From contig JAWPHD010011268.1 of the NCBI GenBank assembly GCA_037043455.1, positions 1 to 64,000 on the forward strand: DNA of 64,000 bases, in the 5' to 3' direction. The notes under the pieces were generated by a model. The model did no database searches, was not told the DNA's origin, and saw nothing but the letters and a program-made list of their open reading frames with translations. Source of the stretch: Cyrtodaria siliqua (lineage: Eukaryota; Mollusca; Bivalvia; Adapedonta; Hiatellidae). This document shows positions 33,253 to 46,171 of the stretch, piece after piece. The position numbers were made by a program, and so were the translations under genes. Positions within the stretch are counted from its first letter, which is position 1. Each line of letters opens with the position of its first letter.

Positions 33253-34834
33253 GCTCAACTGATCAGAGATCAGCGGAGCTTATGCCGTGGTGCGGCGTCC
33301 GTCGTCCGTCTGTCCGTCTGTCCGTCTGTCTGTCTGTCCGTAAACTTTTATTTGTAGCGACTTCACAGCTGAAACTACTGGATGGATATTCATGAAACTT
33401 TACAGAAATGTTGCCCATAAAGTCTAGTTGATCCTAGCAAAAATTCATGTTGATGTGAAATCCAAGATGGCCGCCAAAGCTAAAAATAGAGTTTTAAAAT
33501 ACAAGTTTGTAGCGACTTCTTCTTGAAAACTATAAGTGATATTGATATGGGACTTTTTCTAAAATGATCAGCATGACATGATGTTGATCCTAGTCAAAAA
33601 TCGTTTTGATTCAACGTTAAACATGGCTGCCAGCGGCCATCTTTGTTTACATAGAGTTATATAGTAAAAACTTGTAGCGACTTCTTCTCTGAAACTACTT
33701 GGCGGATTGTCATGAAACTTCACAGGAATGTTGCTCTTGATGTCTTATTGATCCTAGAAAAATTTCAGGTCGGCCGGAAATTCAAGATGGCCGTCACAGC
33801 TAAAAATAGATTTTTAAAATATAAGTTTGTAGCGACTACTTCTTGAAAACTATAAGTGATATTGATATGGGACTTTTTCTAAAATGATCAGCATTACATG
33901 ATGTTGATCCTAGTCAAAAATCGTTTTGATTCAACATTAAACATGGCTGCCAGCGGCCATCTTTGTTTACATAGAGTTATATAGTAAAAACTTGTAGCGA
34001 CTACTCCTCTGAAACTACTTGGCGGATTGTCATGAAACTTTACAGGAATGTTGCTCTTGATGGCTAATTGATCCTATCAAAATTTCAGGTCGGCCGGAAA
34101 TTCAAGATGGCCGTCACAGCTAAAAATAGATTTTTAAAAATAAGTTTGTAGCGACTACTTCTTGAAAACTATAAGTGATATTGATATGGGACTTTTTCTA
34201 AAATGATCAGCATGACATGATGTAGATCCTTGTGGAAAAATATTTTGATTCGACGTTAAACATGGCTGCCAGTGGCCATCTTTGGTTACATAGAGTTATA
34301 TAGTAAAAACTTGTAGCGACTACTCCTCTGAAACTACTTGACGGATGTTCATGAAACTTCACAGGAATGTTGCTCTTGATGTCTAGTTGATCCTAGAAAA
34401 ATTTCAGGTCGGCCGGAAATTCAAGATGGCCGCCACAGCTAAAAATAGATTTAAAATAAAGTTTGTAGCGACTACTTCTTCAAAACAATAAGAGATATTG
34501 ATATGGGACTTTTTCTAAAATGATCAGTATGACATGATGTTGGTCCTTGTCGAAAATCGTTTTGATTTGACCTTAAACATGGCTGCTTTGTTTACATACA
34601 GTTATATAATGAAAACTTGTAGCGACTACTTCTTTGAAACTACTTGACGGATTTTCATGAAACTTCACAGGAATGTTGCTCTTAATGTCTTATTGATCTT
34701 AGCAAAATTTCAGGTCGGCCGGAAATTCAAGATGGCCGCCACGGTTAAAAATAGATTTTCAAAAAACAAGTCTGTAGCGACTACTTCCTGAAATCAAAAT
34801 CAATCAGTAGAGCTTCAAGGTCATTGACCTCTTG
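33253..34834 (+). mobile_element. Non-autonomous tandem-core element (about 158 bp core repeats), copy a
   Basis: Inserted in the 3'UTR of LINE copy 3, flanked by TTTA at 33249-33252 and 34835-34838. It starts GCTCAACTGATCAGAG, then a CCGT/CTGT-rich stretch, then about ten repeats marked by GTAGCGACT (33355, 33512, 33677, 33830, 33994, 34147, 34312, 34467, 34620, 34772) in two alternating types (period about 318 bp). It ends with the palindrome AGGTCATTGACCT and CTTG. There are no terminal inverted repeats and no coding capacity. Repeated cores, a hairpin near the 3' end and no TIRs resemble Helentron-type non-autonomous elements described from bivalves; that link is an inference. An inverted copy is at 58081-59040. 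Confidence 0.8.
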
Positions 34835-35056
34835 TTTATATACCCGTTTTCGGGCATTTGTTGATTTACATATATAGTTTATATTACTACCATATCATCC
34901 CTTAATTTTTAATAGTTTTATCTTGATATAGTTACATTAATTTCTAATTAATCCTTCATTTCTTCATCTTTCGTCAGTTTTTGCGCACAATATGACCTAT
35001 TTATGTGTCGACGTGCCGTAAAACACCATTCATTCATTCTATTCAAACTTTTGTAA

Positions 35057-36175
35057 ATGTCCCTGTTGAGGTTATCCCTCACACTTTCAAAGGGTGTAGT
35101 ACGCTCCAGGGAACTGGAGCACTGCACTCTTGAAGAAATGACCCAAAACCTGAAATCTCAAGGTGTGACTGAGGTAACGCGCATCAGTACGAGGCGGAGT
35201 GGCAAACTCACTCCTACAAATACTTTTGTGCTTACTTTCAGCACACCAAATCTGCCAAAGACCATCAAAACTGGATATATCATTCTACCAGTTGACCCTT
35301 TCATTCCAAACCCTCTTCGATGTTTTAACTGTCAACTCTTTGGTCACCATAGAGAAAGATGCAAGCGAGCTGCTCAAGTCTGTGCCCTTTGCGGCCAGGA
35401 GGGTCATAGCGACTTCGCCAATTGCAAAAATTCCGCCTCTTGCGTTAACTGCAAGGGGACCCACGGATCTTTCTCTAAGGATTGTCCGAAGTGGAAGCAC
35501 GAGAAGGAAATACAGAAAGTTAAAATTGAAAAGAACATTTCCTTTCCTGAAGCTAGGAAACTTGTTGAAGGTCTAACTCCACCCACTCCATCTGGCAAAT
35601 CATATGCCGATGCGAGTAGGGTTGAGAAACCAGCTACCAGGTCTATCGCGGTGCAGACCGTGATAACCTGGCCAATAGACTCCAACGGGTTTGCTACTAT
35701 TCCCACCTCTGTTCAAGAATCCTCTAAAACATCTTCAGCCTCTCAAACTGCGGTCCTCTTAAATAAGCCTCCTGTTGCTCCCAAACCTCCTGTGGCTTCC
35801 AAGCCTGACACTCCTTCAACTATATCCACAACAACTCCTACATCTACTGCATCTACTTCATCTTTTCCTAAATCGACGGACGCTGGTGCAACCAAGAGTT
35901 CACCAAAGCCGACGAACTCTTCCAAAGCGTCGTCAAATCCGACGAAGCCTCCCAAGAGTTCGTCACCAATCAGAACTGCTGCCACGGACGTGACAGCAAG
36001 GAAAAAGAAAACTCCCGGGTTAGGGAAGCAGTCAAAAGGATCTGGTGATCCGATTGAACTGCACAACAGATTTGGAGACTTGGAGATGGAGGTTGATGAT
36101 CCAGCAAATCTGGAACTCCCAAAGTCTCCAAGGTCTACCAAACCCAACGGCCGTAAGCCCGTACTTCCGCCTTAG
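35057..36175 (+). CDS. LINE copy 4 ORF1, zinc-knuckle protein (subfamily C)
   Basis: 372 codons are open. The RRM-like segment (SKGVVRSRELEHCTLEEM) lacks the interrupting stop seen in copy 1. Three knuckles follow at about 35320-35480: CFNCQLFGHHRERC, CALCGQEGHSDFANC and CVNCKGTHGSFSKDC, then ISFPEARKLVEGL and a Pro/Ser/Thr/Lys-rich tail. The upstream part (TFVNVPVEVIPHTF) is in another frame because of a 1 bp shift near 35087, and the N-terminus is missing, so the product is not functional as it stands. It shows the divergence within the family: knuckle spacing is conserved and linker sequences are not. Confidence 0.85.
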   Translation: MSLLRLSLTLSKGVVRSRELEHCTLEEMTQNLKSQGVTEVTRISTRRSGKLTPTNTFVLTFSTPNLPKTIKTGYIILPVDPFIPNPLRCFNCQLFGHHRERCKRAAQVCALCGQEGHSDFANCKNSASCVNCKGTHGSFSKDCPKWKHEKEIQKVKIEKNISFPEARKLVEGLTPPTPSGKSYADASRVEKPATRSIAVQTVITWPIDSNGFATIPTSVQESSKTSSASQTAVLLNKPPVAPKPPVASKPDTPSTISTTTPTSTASTSSFPKSTDAGATKSSPKPTNSSKASSNPTKPPKSSSPIRTAATDVTARKKKTPGLGKQSKGSGDPIELHNRFGDLEMEVDDPANLELPKSPRSTKPNGRKPVLPP

Positions 36176-36186
36176 TGACGACAAAA

Positions 36187-37614
36187 TCAAATAAGGTCAT
36201 TCAATGGAACTGCCGAGGTTTAAAGCCTAATTACGATGAAATCAGCTTACTTTTAAATAAACACAACCCTGTTGCATTTTGTCTTTAAGAAACTTTCTTG
36301 AAGAATAGTGATAGAATATCTTTTAAAAACTATTCATTGTATAACTATATTTGTGATACAGGTGATAAAGCTTCTGGAGGAGTTTCGATTCTTGTGAATC
36401 AAAACATTCCTCACAGAACTATTGCGTTGAAAACTGGTTTGCAAGCTGTTGCTGTCAGTGTTACTATGCACAGAGTTATAACAATATGCTCCTTATATTT
36501 ACCGCCCAGTTCTTCACTAGACCTCAAAGATCTAAATCACCTAGTTGCACAATTACCATCACCTTTTATACTCTTGGGTGATTTTAATGCACACAACTAC
36601 ATTTGGGGTTGTAAGGATATAAACGATAAAGGCAAGAAAGTTGAGGATTTCTTAGCCAAAAATAATTTGTGTCTTTTTAATGATAACAAATCACATACTT
36701 ATTTACATCCAGCTACAGGCTCTCATTCTTCCATTGATTTAACAATATGCGATCCAACGCTCTTGATGGATTTTTCGTGGAGTGTTGGTGACGACTTATG
36801 TGGAAGTGACCACTTCCCCTTATTTCTTGAAAATATCGGCCCTCCACTTCTCGAAAATACGCAACGATGGAAACTTCGCAAAGCTGATTGGGATACGTTT
36901 CAATCTCTTTGTGAGGAACAGTTAAAGCCTTCCGTTTTCGAGGATGTCGAAGACGCAACTGCACTTTTTACAAAAACCCTTCATGATGTAGCTGATCAAA
37001 CTATTCCAAAAACCTCGGCAAATCCAAAACGCCCACATAAACCATGGTACGATGATGACTGCAAAAAAGCAGTCAGCGATCGTAAAGCTGCATTGAATAC
37101 TTTTAACTTGCGGCCAACTCTAAATAATTTAGATACTTTTAGAGCTTTTCGTGCGAAAGCCCGTCGTACTATTAAGGATAGCAAGAGGAAATCCTGGAGA
37201 TCTTATGTCTCTAGGCTGAACTCTCGTTCATCGCTTAAGAAGACGTGGGACATGGTCCGGAAAATAAACGGTAAAGGTAATTCTAGTTGTGTAAATCATC
37301 TTAAAACTGATAATGAGGATATTACTTCTGTCAAAGATATTACGAACACTTTGGCAGAAACTTTTTCTAAAAATTCTTCTTCTGAAAATTGTCAAACAAA
37401 TTTTCTAAAAAATAAGAAACTAAAAGAACAGAAGAAGCTGAATTTCAAGTCTAAAAACTTGGAGAAATACAATAAACTGTTCACTCTCAAAGAACTTCGA
37501 GAATCCCTTAAAAAGGCTCATGATACATCAGCTGGTCCTGATGATATCCATTATCAATTATTAAAACATTTACCTGAAACCTGTCTCTCTACACTTCTTG
37601 AAACATTTACCTGA
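36187..37614 (+). pseudogene. LINE copy 4 ORF2, endonuclease and start of reverse transcriptase
   Basis: The endonuclease frame matches copy 1 (WNCRG, GDFNAHN, SSIDLT, SDHFP). LQET is read L-stop-ET because CAA is TAA at 36286-36288. From 36298 the frame is open to 37614 and then runs into the duplicated segment and deletion. No ATG is seen at the ORF2 start. Confidence 0.85.
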
Positions 37615-37639
37615 AACCTGTCTCTCTACACTTCTTGGA

Positions 37640-39440
37640 TAACAAAGTATCAAAGTGGATTCCGGCGCCAACGAGGCACAACAGACAATCTCATACGATT
37701 TGAATCGTTTATTAGGGAAGCTTTCATAAAAAAAGAACATTAAGTCGCTGTATGTTTTGACTTGGAGAAAGCTTATGATACTGCATGGAAGTACGGTATT
37801 ATGAATGATCTACATGACATTGGTCTTGTTGGCCGATTACCCATTTTTATAGAGAAATTCTTAGATGATAGACAGTTTCGTGTCCGAATGGGTTCAACCC
37901 TCTCTGATATTCATGAACAGGAGATGGATGTTCCATAGGGCAGCATATTATCTGTCACACTTTTTAATATAAAGATTAACAGTATAGTAAAATGCATCAA
38001 TCCAGGTGTGGATTGTTCGCTATATGTTGACGACTTTGTTATATGTTATCGTGCAAAAAACATGAATACTATCGAGAGACAATTACAACAATGTCTCAAT
38101 AAACTTCAGACCTGGTCTGATGAAAATGGTTTTAAATTTTCTAAAACTAATTGTATGCACTTTTGTCAACTTCGTAAACATCATGAAGACCCTCATCTAA
38201 CACTGGATGGGTCACCAATACCAGTAGTGGATGAGACAAAATTCCTTGGTCTTATTTTCGACCGTAAATTAACGTTTATACCACACCTTAAATACTTGAA
38301 GGCCAAGTGCCTTAAAGCTTTTAATTTACTTAAAGTTGTTGCTAACACTAACTGGGGAGATCGTAAAGTCATTTTACAACTTTATAGATCTCTTATCAGA
38401 TCCAAGCTGGACTACGGCTCAGTAATATATGGATCGACTCGCAAGTCATACTTGCAGATGCTCGATCCTATACATAATCAAGGATTACGACTCGCCTTAG
38501 GTGCCTTTCGTACATCACCAGCCGAAAGTCTATATGTTGAAGCTAATGAACCATCACTGTCTCATAGACGGGACAAGTTAGCCCTTCAATATGCCATTAA
38601 ATTAAAATCTAACCCTTCAAATCCAACTTTCGATAATGTCTTTAATCCTAGTTGTGAACCTCTTTTTGATCGAAAACCGAAGGCCATCAGACCATTTGGT
38701 CTTCGTATTAAGTCAAAATTAAGAGACACTGAAATCGACCTAAATTTGATTGCCAAGTACAAAGTACCACAAATTCCATCGTGGACTTTGGAAACACCAA
38801 CAATTATTTTCGATCTTTGTAATAGTAACAAATCCAGTACGGACCCCACTGTCTTTCAAAGCAAATTTAATGAAATTAAATCGAAATACAGTAACTTTCA
38901 ACATATATACACAGGTGGCTCTAAAGACGGAGATAAGGTAGCTGCAGCAGCTGTTGATCACAAACACAGCATAAAGAGCCGCCTGCCTGACAAGGCCTCT
39001 ATCTTTTCAGCTGAACTTAAGGCAATTGAACTTGCCTTAAATTATATTCAGGAATCTGATGATGACCATTTTGTAATATTTTCTGATTCCCTTTCATCTC
39101 TTCAAGCACTGGGTATTATGAAACATGATAACCCAGTTGTGCTTCAACTTTAAGAAAAGTACAATTCTCTTATAATTGATAATGTTATTATTTTCTGCTG
39201 GCTTCCAAGCCATGTAGGAATACGTGGTAATGATAGAGCTGATAGTGCTGCTAAGGCAGCATTAGATCTACATATATCTAATACCAAATTACCTTATACT
39301 GATTTTAAAAGTTGTATTAACACATATATTCGTAACTCTTGGCAAACCGCTTGGGATTTGTCAGTTAACAATAAACTCCATTCAATTAAACCGCTACTCG
39401 GAGAATGGCCTTCTTCTAGTAGACCCATTCGTCGAGAGGA
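37640..39440 (+). pseudogene. LINE copy 4 ORF2, later reverse transcriptase and RNase H
   Basis: It resumes at QSGFRRQRGTTDN with stops at 37742 and 37936 (Gln in GVPQG). From 38008 it is open through YVDD (38023-38034) to RNase H, where YTDGS is YTGGS, losing the first catalytic Asp. A stop lies at 39151. Two bases of Lys-Ser and one Ala codon are lost relative to copy 1. Confidence 0.85.
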
Positions 39441-40795
39441 GTGCCACAGGGCAGCATACTCTCTGTCACTCTTTTTAGTATAAAAATTAACAATATTGTT
39501 AAATGTATCAATCCTGGTGTGGATTGCTCTCTATATGTTGACGACTTTGTTATATGTTATCGTGCAAAAAACATGAACACTATTGAGAGACAACTTCAGC
39601 AATGTCTCAATAAACTTCAGACCTGGTCTGATGAAAATGGTTTTAAATTTTCTAAATCTAAAACTAATAGTATGCATTTTTGTCAACTACGTAAACATCA
39701 TGAAGACCCTCATCTAACACTGGATGGGTCACCAATACCAGTAGTGGATGAGACAAAATTCCTTGGTCTTATTTTCGACCGTAAATTACCGTTTATACCA
39801 CACCTTAAATACTTGAAGGCCAAGTGCCTTAAAGCTCTTAATTTACTTAAAGTTGTTGCTAACACTAACTGGGGAGCAGATCGTAAAGTCCTTTTACAAC
39901 TTTATAGATCTCTTATCAGATCCAAGCTGGACTACGGCTCAATAGTATATTGATCGACTCGCAAGTCATACTTGCAGATGCTCGATCCTATACATAACCA
40001 AGGATTACGACTCGCCTTGGGAGCCTTTCGTACGTCACCAGCCGAAAGTCTATATGTTGAAGCTAATGAACCATCACTGTCTCATAGACGGGACAAGTTA
40101 GCCCTTCAATATGCCATTAAATTAAAATCTAACCCTTCAAACCCAACTTTCGATAATGTCTTTAGTCCTAGTTATGAACCTCTTTTTGATCGAAAACCGA
40201 AGGCCATCAGACCATTTGGTCTTCGTATTAAATCAAAATTAAGAGACACTGAAATCGACCTAAATTTGATTGCCAAGTACAAAGTACCACAAATTCAATC
40301 GTGGACTTTGGAAACACCAACAATTATTTTCGATCTTTGTAATAGTAACAAATCCAGTACAGACCCCACTGTCTTTCAAAGCAAATTTAATGAAATTAAA
40401 TCGAAATACAGTAAATTTCAACATATATACACAGATGGCTCTAAAGTTGGAGATAAGGTAGCTGCAGCAGCTGTTGTTCACAAACACAGCATAAAGAGCC
40501 GCCTGCCCGACAAGGCCTCTATCTTTTCAGCTGAACTTAAGGCAATTGAACTTGCCTTAAATTATATTCAGGAATCTGATGACGACCATTTTGTAATCTT
40601 TTCTGATTCCCTTTCATCTCTTCAAGCACTGGGTAATATGAAACATGATAACCCAGTTGTGCTTCAACTTTATCTTTATTATGTTTGCATTAATTTTTAA
40701 ATAATCCTTCATTTCATCATCATTCAATCAGTTTTTGCGCACAATATGACCTATTTATGTGTCGACGTGCCGTAAAACACCATTCATTCATTCGT
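39441..40795 (+). mobile_element. LINE copy 5, 5'-truncated, with deletion of the ORF2 C-terminus
   Basis: It starts abruptly at GTGCCACAGGGCAGC (reverse transcriptase PQGS motif) next to copy 4, passes YVDD (39535-39546), has a stop at 39952 (GGA to TGA), and reaches RNase H. At CTTCAACTTT (40662-40671) it jumps to the 3'UTR, deleting the ORF2 end and hairpin across a short CTTTA microhomology. The tail ends at 40795. Confidence 0.85.
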
Positions 40796-41048
40796 TCCAT
40801 GGTTTTACATATACAACTCGTTAAATGAATGAATGGTGTTTTACGGCACGTCGACACATAAACAGGTCATATTGCGCGCAAAAAAATTATAAAAAAAGAA
40901 GTATTAATTAAAAATTAATGTAAATATATAAAGATAAAACTATCAAAAAAAAAAATAAGGGATGATAAGGTGTAATATAAACTATGTATGTAAATCAATA
41001 AATGCCCGGCAACGGGTATATAAACAAGTAAATATATATAAGAACACA

Positions 41049-42865
41049 TTACAATGATTTATATAGTCTGATCTCTTTCAGGAAATCTAAAACAAGACTA
41101 AAATCTACAGTATCAAATAACTCTTTCATAGTATTAACATTGTAGTACCTTTGACGCATAGGATCAAAGTCTACACATTCCAATAAGATGTGTTTGACCG
41201 TTAACGGTGCAAAGCAGGGTATACATTCCGGTAATTGCTCACCTTGTAATAAATATGAATGAGTATAACGTGTATGCCCTATCCTGCACCGGGCTAGGAC
41301 AACTTCCTCTCGACGAATGGGTCTACTAGAAGAACGCCATTCTCCGAGTAACGGTTTAATTGGATGGAGTTTATTGTTAACTGACAAATCCCAAGCGGCT
41401 TGCCAAGAGTTACGAATATATGTGTTAATACAACTTTTAAAATCAGTATAAGGTAATTTGGTATATGTTACATGTAAATCTAATGCTGCCTTAGCAGCAC
41501 TATCAGCTCTATCATTACCAGGTATTCCTACATGGCTTGGAAGCCAGCAGAAAATAATAACATTATCAATTATAAGAGAATTGTACTTTTCTAAAAGTTG
41601 AAGCACAACTGGGTTATCATGTTTCATATTACCCAGTGCTTGAAGAGATGAAAGGGAATCAGAAAATATTACAAAATGGTCATCATCAGATTCCTGAATA
41701 TAATTTAAGGCAAGTTCAATTGCCTTAAGTTCAGCTGAAAAGATAGAGGCCTTATCAGGCAGGCGGCTCTTTATGCTGTGTTTGTGAACAACAGCTGCTG
41801 CAGCTACCTTATCTCCATCTTTAGAGCCATCTGTGTAGATATGCTGAAAGTAACTGTATTTCATTTAATTTCATTAAATTTGCTTTGAAAGACAGTAGGG
41901 TCTCTACTGGATTTGTTATTATTACAAAGATCAAAAATAATTGTTGGAGTTTCCAAAGTCCACGATGGAATTTGTGGTACTTTGTACTTGGCAATCAAAT
42001 TTAGGTCGATTTCAGTGTCTCTTAATTTTGGTTTAATACGAAGACCAAATGGTCGAATGGCCTTCGGTTTTCGATCAAAAAGAGGTTCACAACTAGGATT
42101 AGAAACATTATCGAAAGTTGGGTTTGAAGGGTTAGACTTTAATTTAATGGCGTATTGAAGAGCTAATTTGTCTCGTCTGTGAGACAGTGATGGTTCATCG
42201 GCTTCAACATATAGACTTTCGGCTGGTGATGTACGAAAGGCACCTAAGGCGAGTCGTAATCCTTGATTATGTATAGGGTCGAGCATCTGCAAGTACGACT
42301 TGCGAGTTGATCCATATACTATTGAGCCGTAGTCCAGCTTGGATCTGTTAAGAGATCTGTAAAGTCGCAAGAGGACTTTTCGATCTGCTCCCCAATTAGT
42401 GTTTGCAACAACTTTAAGTAAGTTAAGAGCTTCAAGGCATTTGGCCTTCAAGTATTTAAGGTGTGGTATAAACGTTAATTTACGGTCGAAAATAAGACCA
42501 AGGAATTTTGTCTCATCCACTACTGGTATTGGTGACCCATCCAGTGTTAGATGAGGGTCTTCATGATGTTTACGAAGTTGACAAAAGTGCATACAATTAG
42601 TTTTAGATTTAGAAAATTTAAAACCATTTTCATCAGACCAGGTCTGAAGTTTATTGAGACATTGTTGTAATTGTCTCTCGATAGTATTCATGTTTTTTGC
42701 ACGATAACATATAACAAAGTCGTCAACATATAGCGAACAATCCACACCTGGATTGATGCATTTTACTATACTGTTAATCTTTATATTAAAAAGTGTGACA
42801 GATAGTATGCTGCCCTGTGGAACACCCATCTCCTGTTCATGAATATCAGAGAGGGCTGAACCCAT
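41049..42865 (-). pseudogene. LINE copy 6 ORF2, later reverse transcriptase, RNase H and CCHC
   Basis: Two frames, 42865-41861 and 41864-41049, are separated by a single missing base (AAATGAAATAC for AAATCGAAATAC). The first has GVPQGSILS and YVDD; the second has all RNase H acidic residues, WLPSHVGIPGND, and the C-terminal CCHC. Subfamily A (MKELFDTVDF). Confidence 0.88.
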
Positions 42866-42900
42866 TCGGACACGAAACTGTCTATCATCTAAGAATTTCT

Positions 42901-44470
42901 CTATAAAAATGGGTAATCGGCCTCTAAGACCAATGTCATTAAAGCAATAGGGCGATAATTTATTGGGTCCGTATGATCCTTTCCAGGTTTAGGGACTGGA
43001 ATAACGATTGCTTCCCGCCAAGAATCGGGGAAGTTTCCCGTCACCCAAACCTTATTAAATATATCAAGAAGGGTAGAGAGACAGGATTCAGGTAAATGTT
43101 TTAGTAATTGATAATGGACATCACCAGGACCAGCTGATGTATCATGAGCCTTTTTAAGGGACTCTCGAAGTTCTTTGAGAGTGAATAGTTTATTGTATTT
43201 TTCCAAGTTTTTCGACTTGAAGTTCAGCTTCTTCTGTTCTTTTTGTTTCTTATTTTTCAGAAAATTTGGTTGACAATTTTCAGAAGAAGAATTGTTTGAA
43301 AAAGTTTCTGCCAAATTGTTTGTAATATCTTTGACAGATGTTATATCTCCATTATCTGTTTTAGGGTGATTTACAGAACTAGAATTACCTTTACCACTTA
43401 TTTTCCGGACCATGTCCCATGTCTTCTTAAGAGATGAGCGAGAATTCAGCCTAGAGACATAAGATCTCCAGGATTTCCTCTTGCTATCCTTAATAGTACG
43501 ACGGGCTTTCGCACGAAAAACTCGAAAGTTATCTAAATTTGTTTGAGTTGGCCGCAAGTTAAAATTATTTAATGCAGCTTTACGATCGCTGACTGCCTTT
43601 TTGCAGTCATCGTCGTACCATGGTTTATGTGGGCGTTTTGGATTTGCCGAGGTTTTTGGAATGGTTTGATCAGCTATATCGTGAAGAGTTTTGGTAAAAA
43701 GAGCAGTTGCGTCTTCGACATCCTCGAAAACGGAAGGCTTTAATTGTTCCTCGCAAAGAGATTGAAACGTAGTCCAATCAGCCTTGCGAAGTTTCCATCG
43801 TTGCGTTTTTTCGAGAAGTGGAGGGCCGATATTTTCAAGAAATATGGGGAAGTGGTCACCCCCACAGAGGTCGTGTCCAACACTCCACGAAAAATCCATC
43901 AAAAGCGTTGGATCGCATATTGTTAAATCAATGGAAGAATGAGAGCCTGCAGCAGGATGTAAATAAGTATGTGACTTATTATTAAAAAGACAAAAATTGT
44001 TTTTGGCTAAGAAATCCTCAATTGTCTTGCCTTTATCGTTTATATCTTTATAACCCCAGATGTAGTTGTGTGCATTAAAATCGCCCAAGAGTATAAAAGG
44101 TGATGGCAATTGTGCAACTAGGTGATTTAGATCTTTAGGGTCTAGTGAAGAACTAGGTGGTAAATATAAGAAACATATTGTTATGACTCTGTGCATAGTA
44201 ACACTGACCGCAATAGCTTGCAAATTTGTTTTCAACGCAACAGGTCTGTGAGGAATGTTTCGATTAACGATTATCGAAACTCCACCAGTCGCCTTGTCCC
44301 CGGTATCACAAATATAATTGTATAGTGAGTATTGTTTAAAAGATACCTTATCACTTGTCTTCAACAATGTTTCTTAAAGACAAAAGGCAATAGGGTTGTG
44401 TTCATTTAAAACTAAGCTGATTTCATCATAATTTGGTTTCAAACCTCGACAATTCCATTGAATGATCTTA
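42901..44470 (-). pseudogene. LINE copy 6 ORF2, endonuclease and start of reverse transcriptase
   Basis: The reading frame from 44367 downwards carries GDFNAHN, SSIDLT and GDHFP (same Ser to Gly change as copy 2) and ends in the reverse transcriptase, where a deletion shifts the frame after NYRPIAL. The LQET codon for Gln is TAA (44372-44374), the same change as in copy 4. Confidence 0.85.
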
Positions 44471-44577
44471 TTAGATTTACCCATTATTGAGCGCTAAGGC
44501 GATTTTTAATTTTATTTTTATTTTTGGCCTTAGATTTAGGAGAGGTCTTAGGAGACTCAAGCAGCGACATCTCCACT

Positions 44578-45799
44578 TTTTGATCGAAAACCAAAAAGTA
44601 AGAGACACTGAAATGACCTAAATTTGATTGCCAAGTACAAAGTACCACAAATTCCACCGTGGACTTTGGAAACACCAACAATTATTTTTGATCTTTGTAA
44701 TAATAACAAATCAAGTACAGACCCTACTGTCTTTCAAAGCAAATTTAATGAAATTAAATCGAAATACATAAACTTTCAACATATATACACAGATGGCTCT
44801 AAAGATGGAGATAAGGTAGCTGCAGCAGCTGTTGTTCACAAACACAGCATAAAGAGCCGCCTGCCTGACAAGGCCTCTATCTTTTCAGCTGAACTTAAGG
44901 CAACTTAAGGCAATTGAACTTGCCTTAACTTATATTCAGGAATCTGATGATGACCATTTTGTAATCTTTTCTGATTCCCTTTCATCTCTTCAAGCACTGG
45001 GTAATATGAAACATGATAACCCAGTTGTGCTTTAACTTTTAGAAAAGTACAATTCTCTTATAATTGATAATGTCATTATTTTCTGCTGGCTTCCAAGCCA
45101 TGTAGGAATACGTGGTAATGATAGAGCTGATAGTGCTGCCAAGGCAGCATTAGATTTACATATATCTAATACCAAGTTACCTTATACTGATTTTAAAAGT
45201 TGTATTAACACATATATTCGTAACTCTTGGCAAACCGCTTGGGATTTGTCAGTTAACAATAAACTCCATTCAATTAAACCGTTGCTTCTAGTAGACACAT
45301 TCGTCGAGAGGAAGTTGTCCAAGCCCGGTGCAGAATAGGGCATACACGTTATACTCATTCATATTTATTACAAGGTGAGCCATTGCCAGAATGTATACCC
45401 TGCTTTGCACCGTTAACGGTCAAACACATATTGTTGGAATGTGTATACTTTGATCCTATGCGTCAAAGGTACTACAATGTTAATACTATGACCGAGTTAT
45501 TTAATACTATAGATTTTAGTCTAGTTTTAGATTTCCTGAAGGAAGTCAGAGTATATAAATCATTATAATATGTTCTTGTATATAATTACTTTTTATATAC
45601 CCGTTTTCGGGCATTTGTTGATTTACATATATACTTTGTATTACTACCATATCATCCCTTATATTTTAATATTTTTATCTTTAAATGTTTGCATTAATTT
45701 ATAAATAATCCTTCATTTCATCATCATTCAATCAGTTTTTGCGCACAATATGACCTATTTATGTGTCGACGTGCCGTAAAACACCATTATTTCATTCAT
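44578..45799 (+). mobile_element. LINE copy 7, 5'-truncated, subfamily B
   Basis: It starts at TTTTTGATCG, before RNase H, with a small deletion after CCAAAAAG. RNase H is readable to SAELKA, followed by a short duplication (AACTTAAGGC twice at 44895-44914) and a stop at 45032. The hairpin is CCCGTTTTCGGG (45600), and the tail is imperfect (ATTATTTCATTCATT). Confidence 0.85.
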
Positions 45800-46171
45800 T
45801 ATAATTGATAATGTTATTATTTTCTGCTGGCTTCCAAGTCATGTAGGAATACGTGGTAATGATAGAGCTGATAGTGCTGCTAAGGCAGCATTAGATTTAC
45901 ATATATATAATACCAAATTACCTTATACTGATTTTAAAAGTTGTATTAACACATATATTCGTAACTCTTGGCAAACCGCTTGGGATTTGTCTGTTAACAA
46001 TAAACTCCATTCAATTAAACCGTTACTCGGAGAATGGCGTTCTTCTAGTAGACCCATTCGTCGAGGAAGTTGTCCTAGCCCGGTGCAGGATAGGGCATAT
46101 ACGTTATACTCATTCATATTTATTACAAGGTGAGCAATTACCAGAATGTATACCCTGCTTTGCACCGTTAA

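Larger units (their letters stand above)
32310..35039 (+). mobile_element. LINE copy 3 (5'-truncated), with internal duplication and a nested tandem-core element
   Basis: It starts at TTTTCTGATTCCC within the RNase H and ends in the tail at 35039. It lost GTAAT after CACTGG (32341). Subfamily B (MTELLNTIDF, hairpin CCCGTTTTCGGG after 34838). It contains a 303 bp in-frame tandem duplication and is interrupted at 33253-34834 in its 3'UTR. No convincing TSD was found. Confidence 0.88.
35040..39440 (+). mobile_element. LINE copy 4, diverged subfamily (C), 5'-truncated and lacking its 3' end
   Basis: It begins directly after the tail of copy 3 at TATTCAAACTTTTG, within ORF1. ORF1 is clearly diverged from copy 1. 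At 37575-37640 a 37 bp duplication is followed by a deletion that removes the N-terminal part of the reverse transcriptase. Stops occur at 36286, 37742 and 37936. The copy is cut off at 39440 (GTCGAGAGGA) where another copy starts, so it has no tail. Confidence 0.85.
40826..44577 (-). mobile_element. LINE copy 6, inverted, 5'-truncated in ORF1
   Basis: The minus-strand tail (GAATGAATGG on the plus strand) begins at 40826 and faces left. ORF2 occupies about 44480-41049 and the last 30 codons of ORF1 lie at 44571-44484. The hairpin loop differs again (CCCGTTGCCGGG near 41005). A deletion of about 250 bp in the reverse transcriptase (at about 42937), a 1 bp loss at 41862 and a stop at the LQET position disable it. 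The truncated 5' end abuts copy 7 at 44578. Confidence 0.9.
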
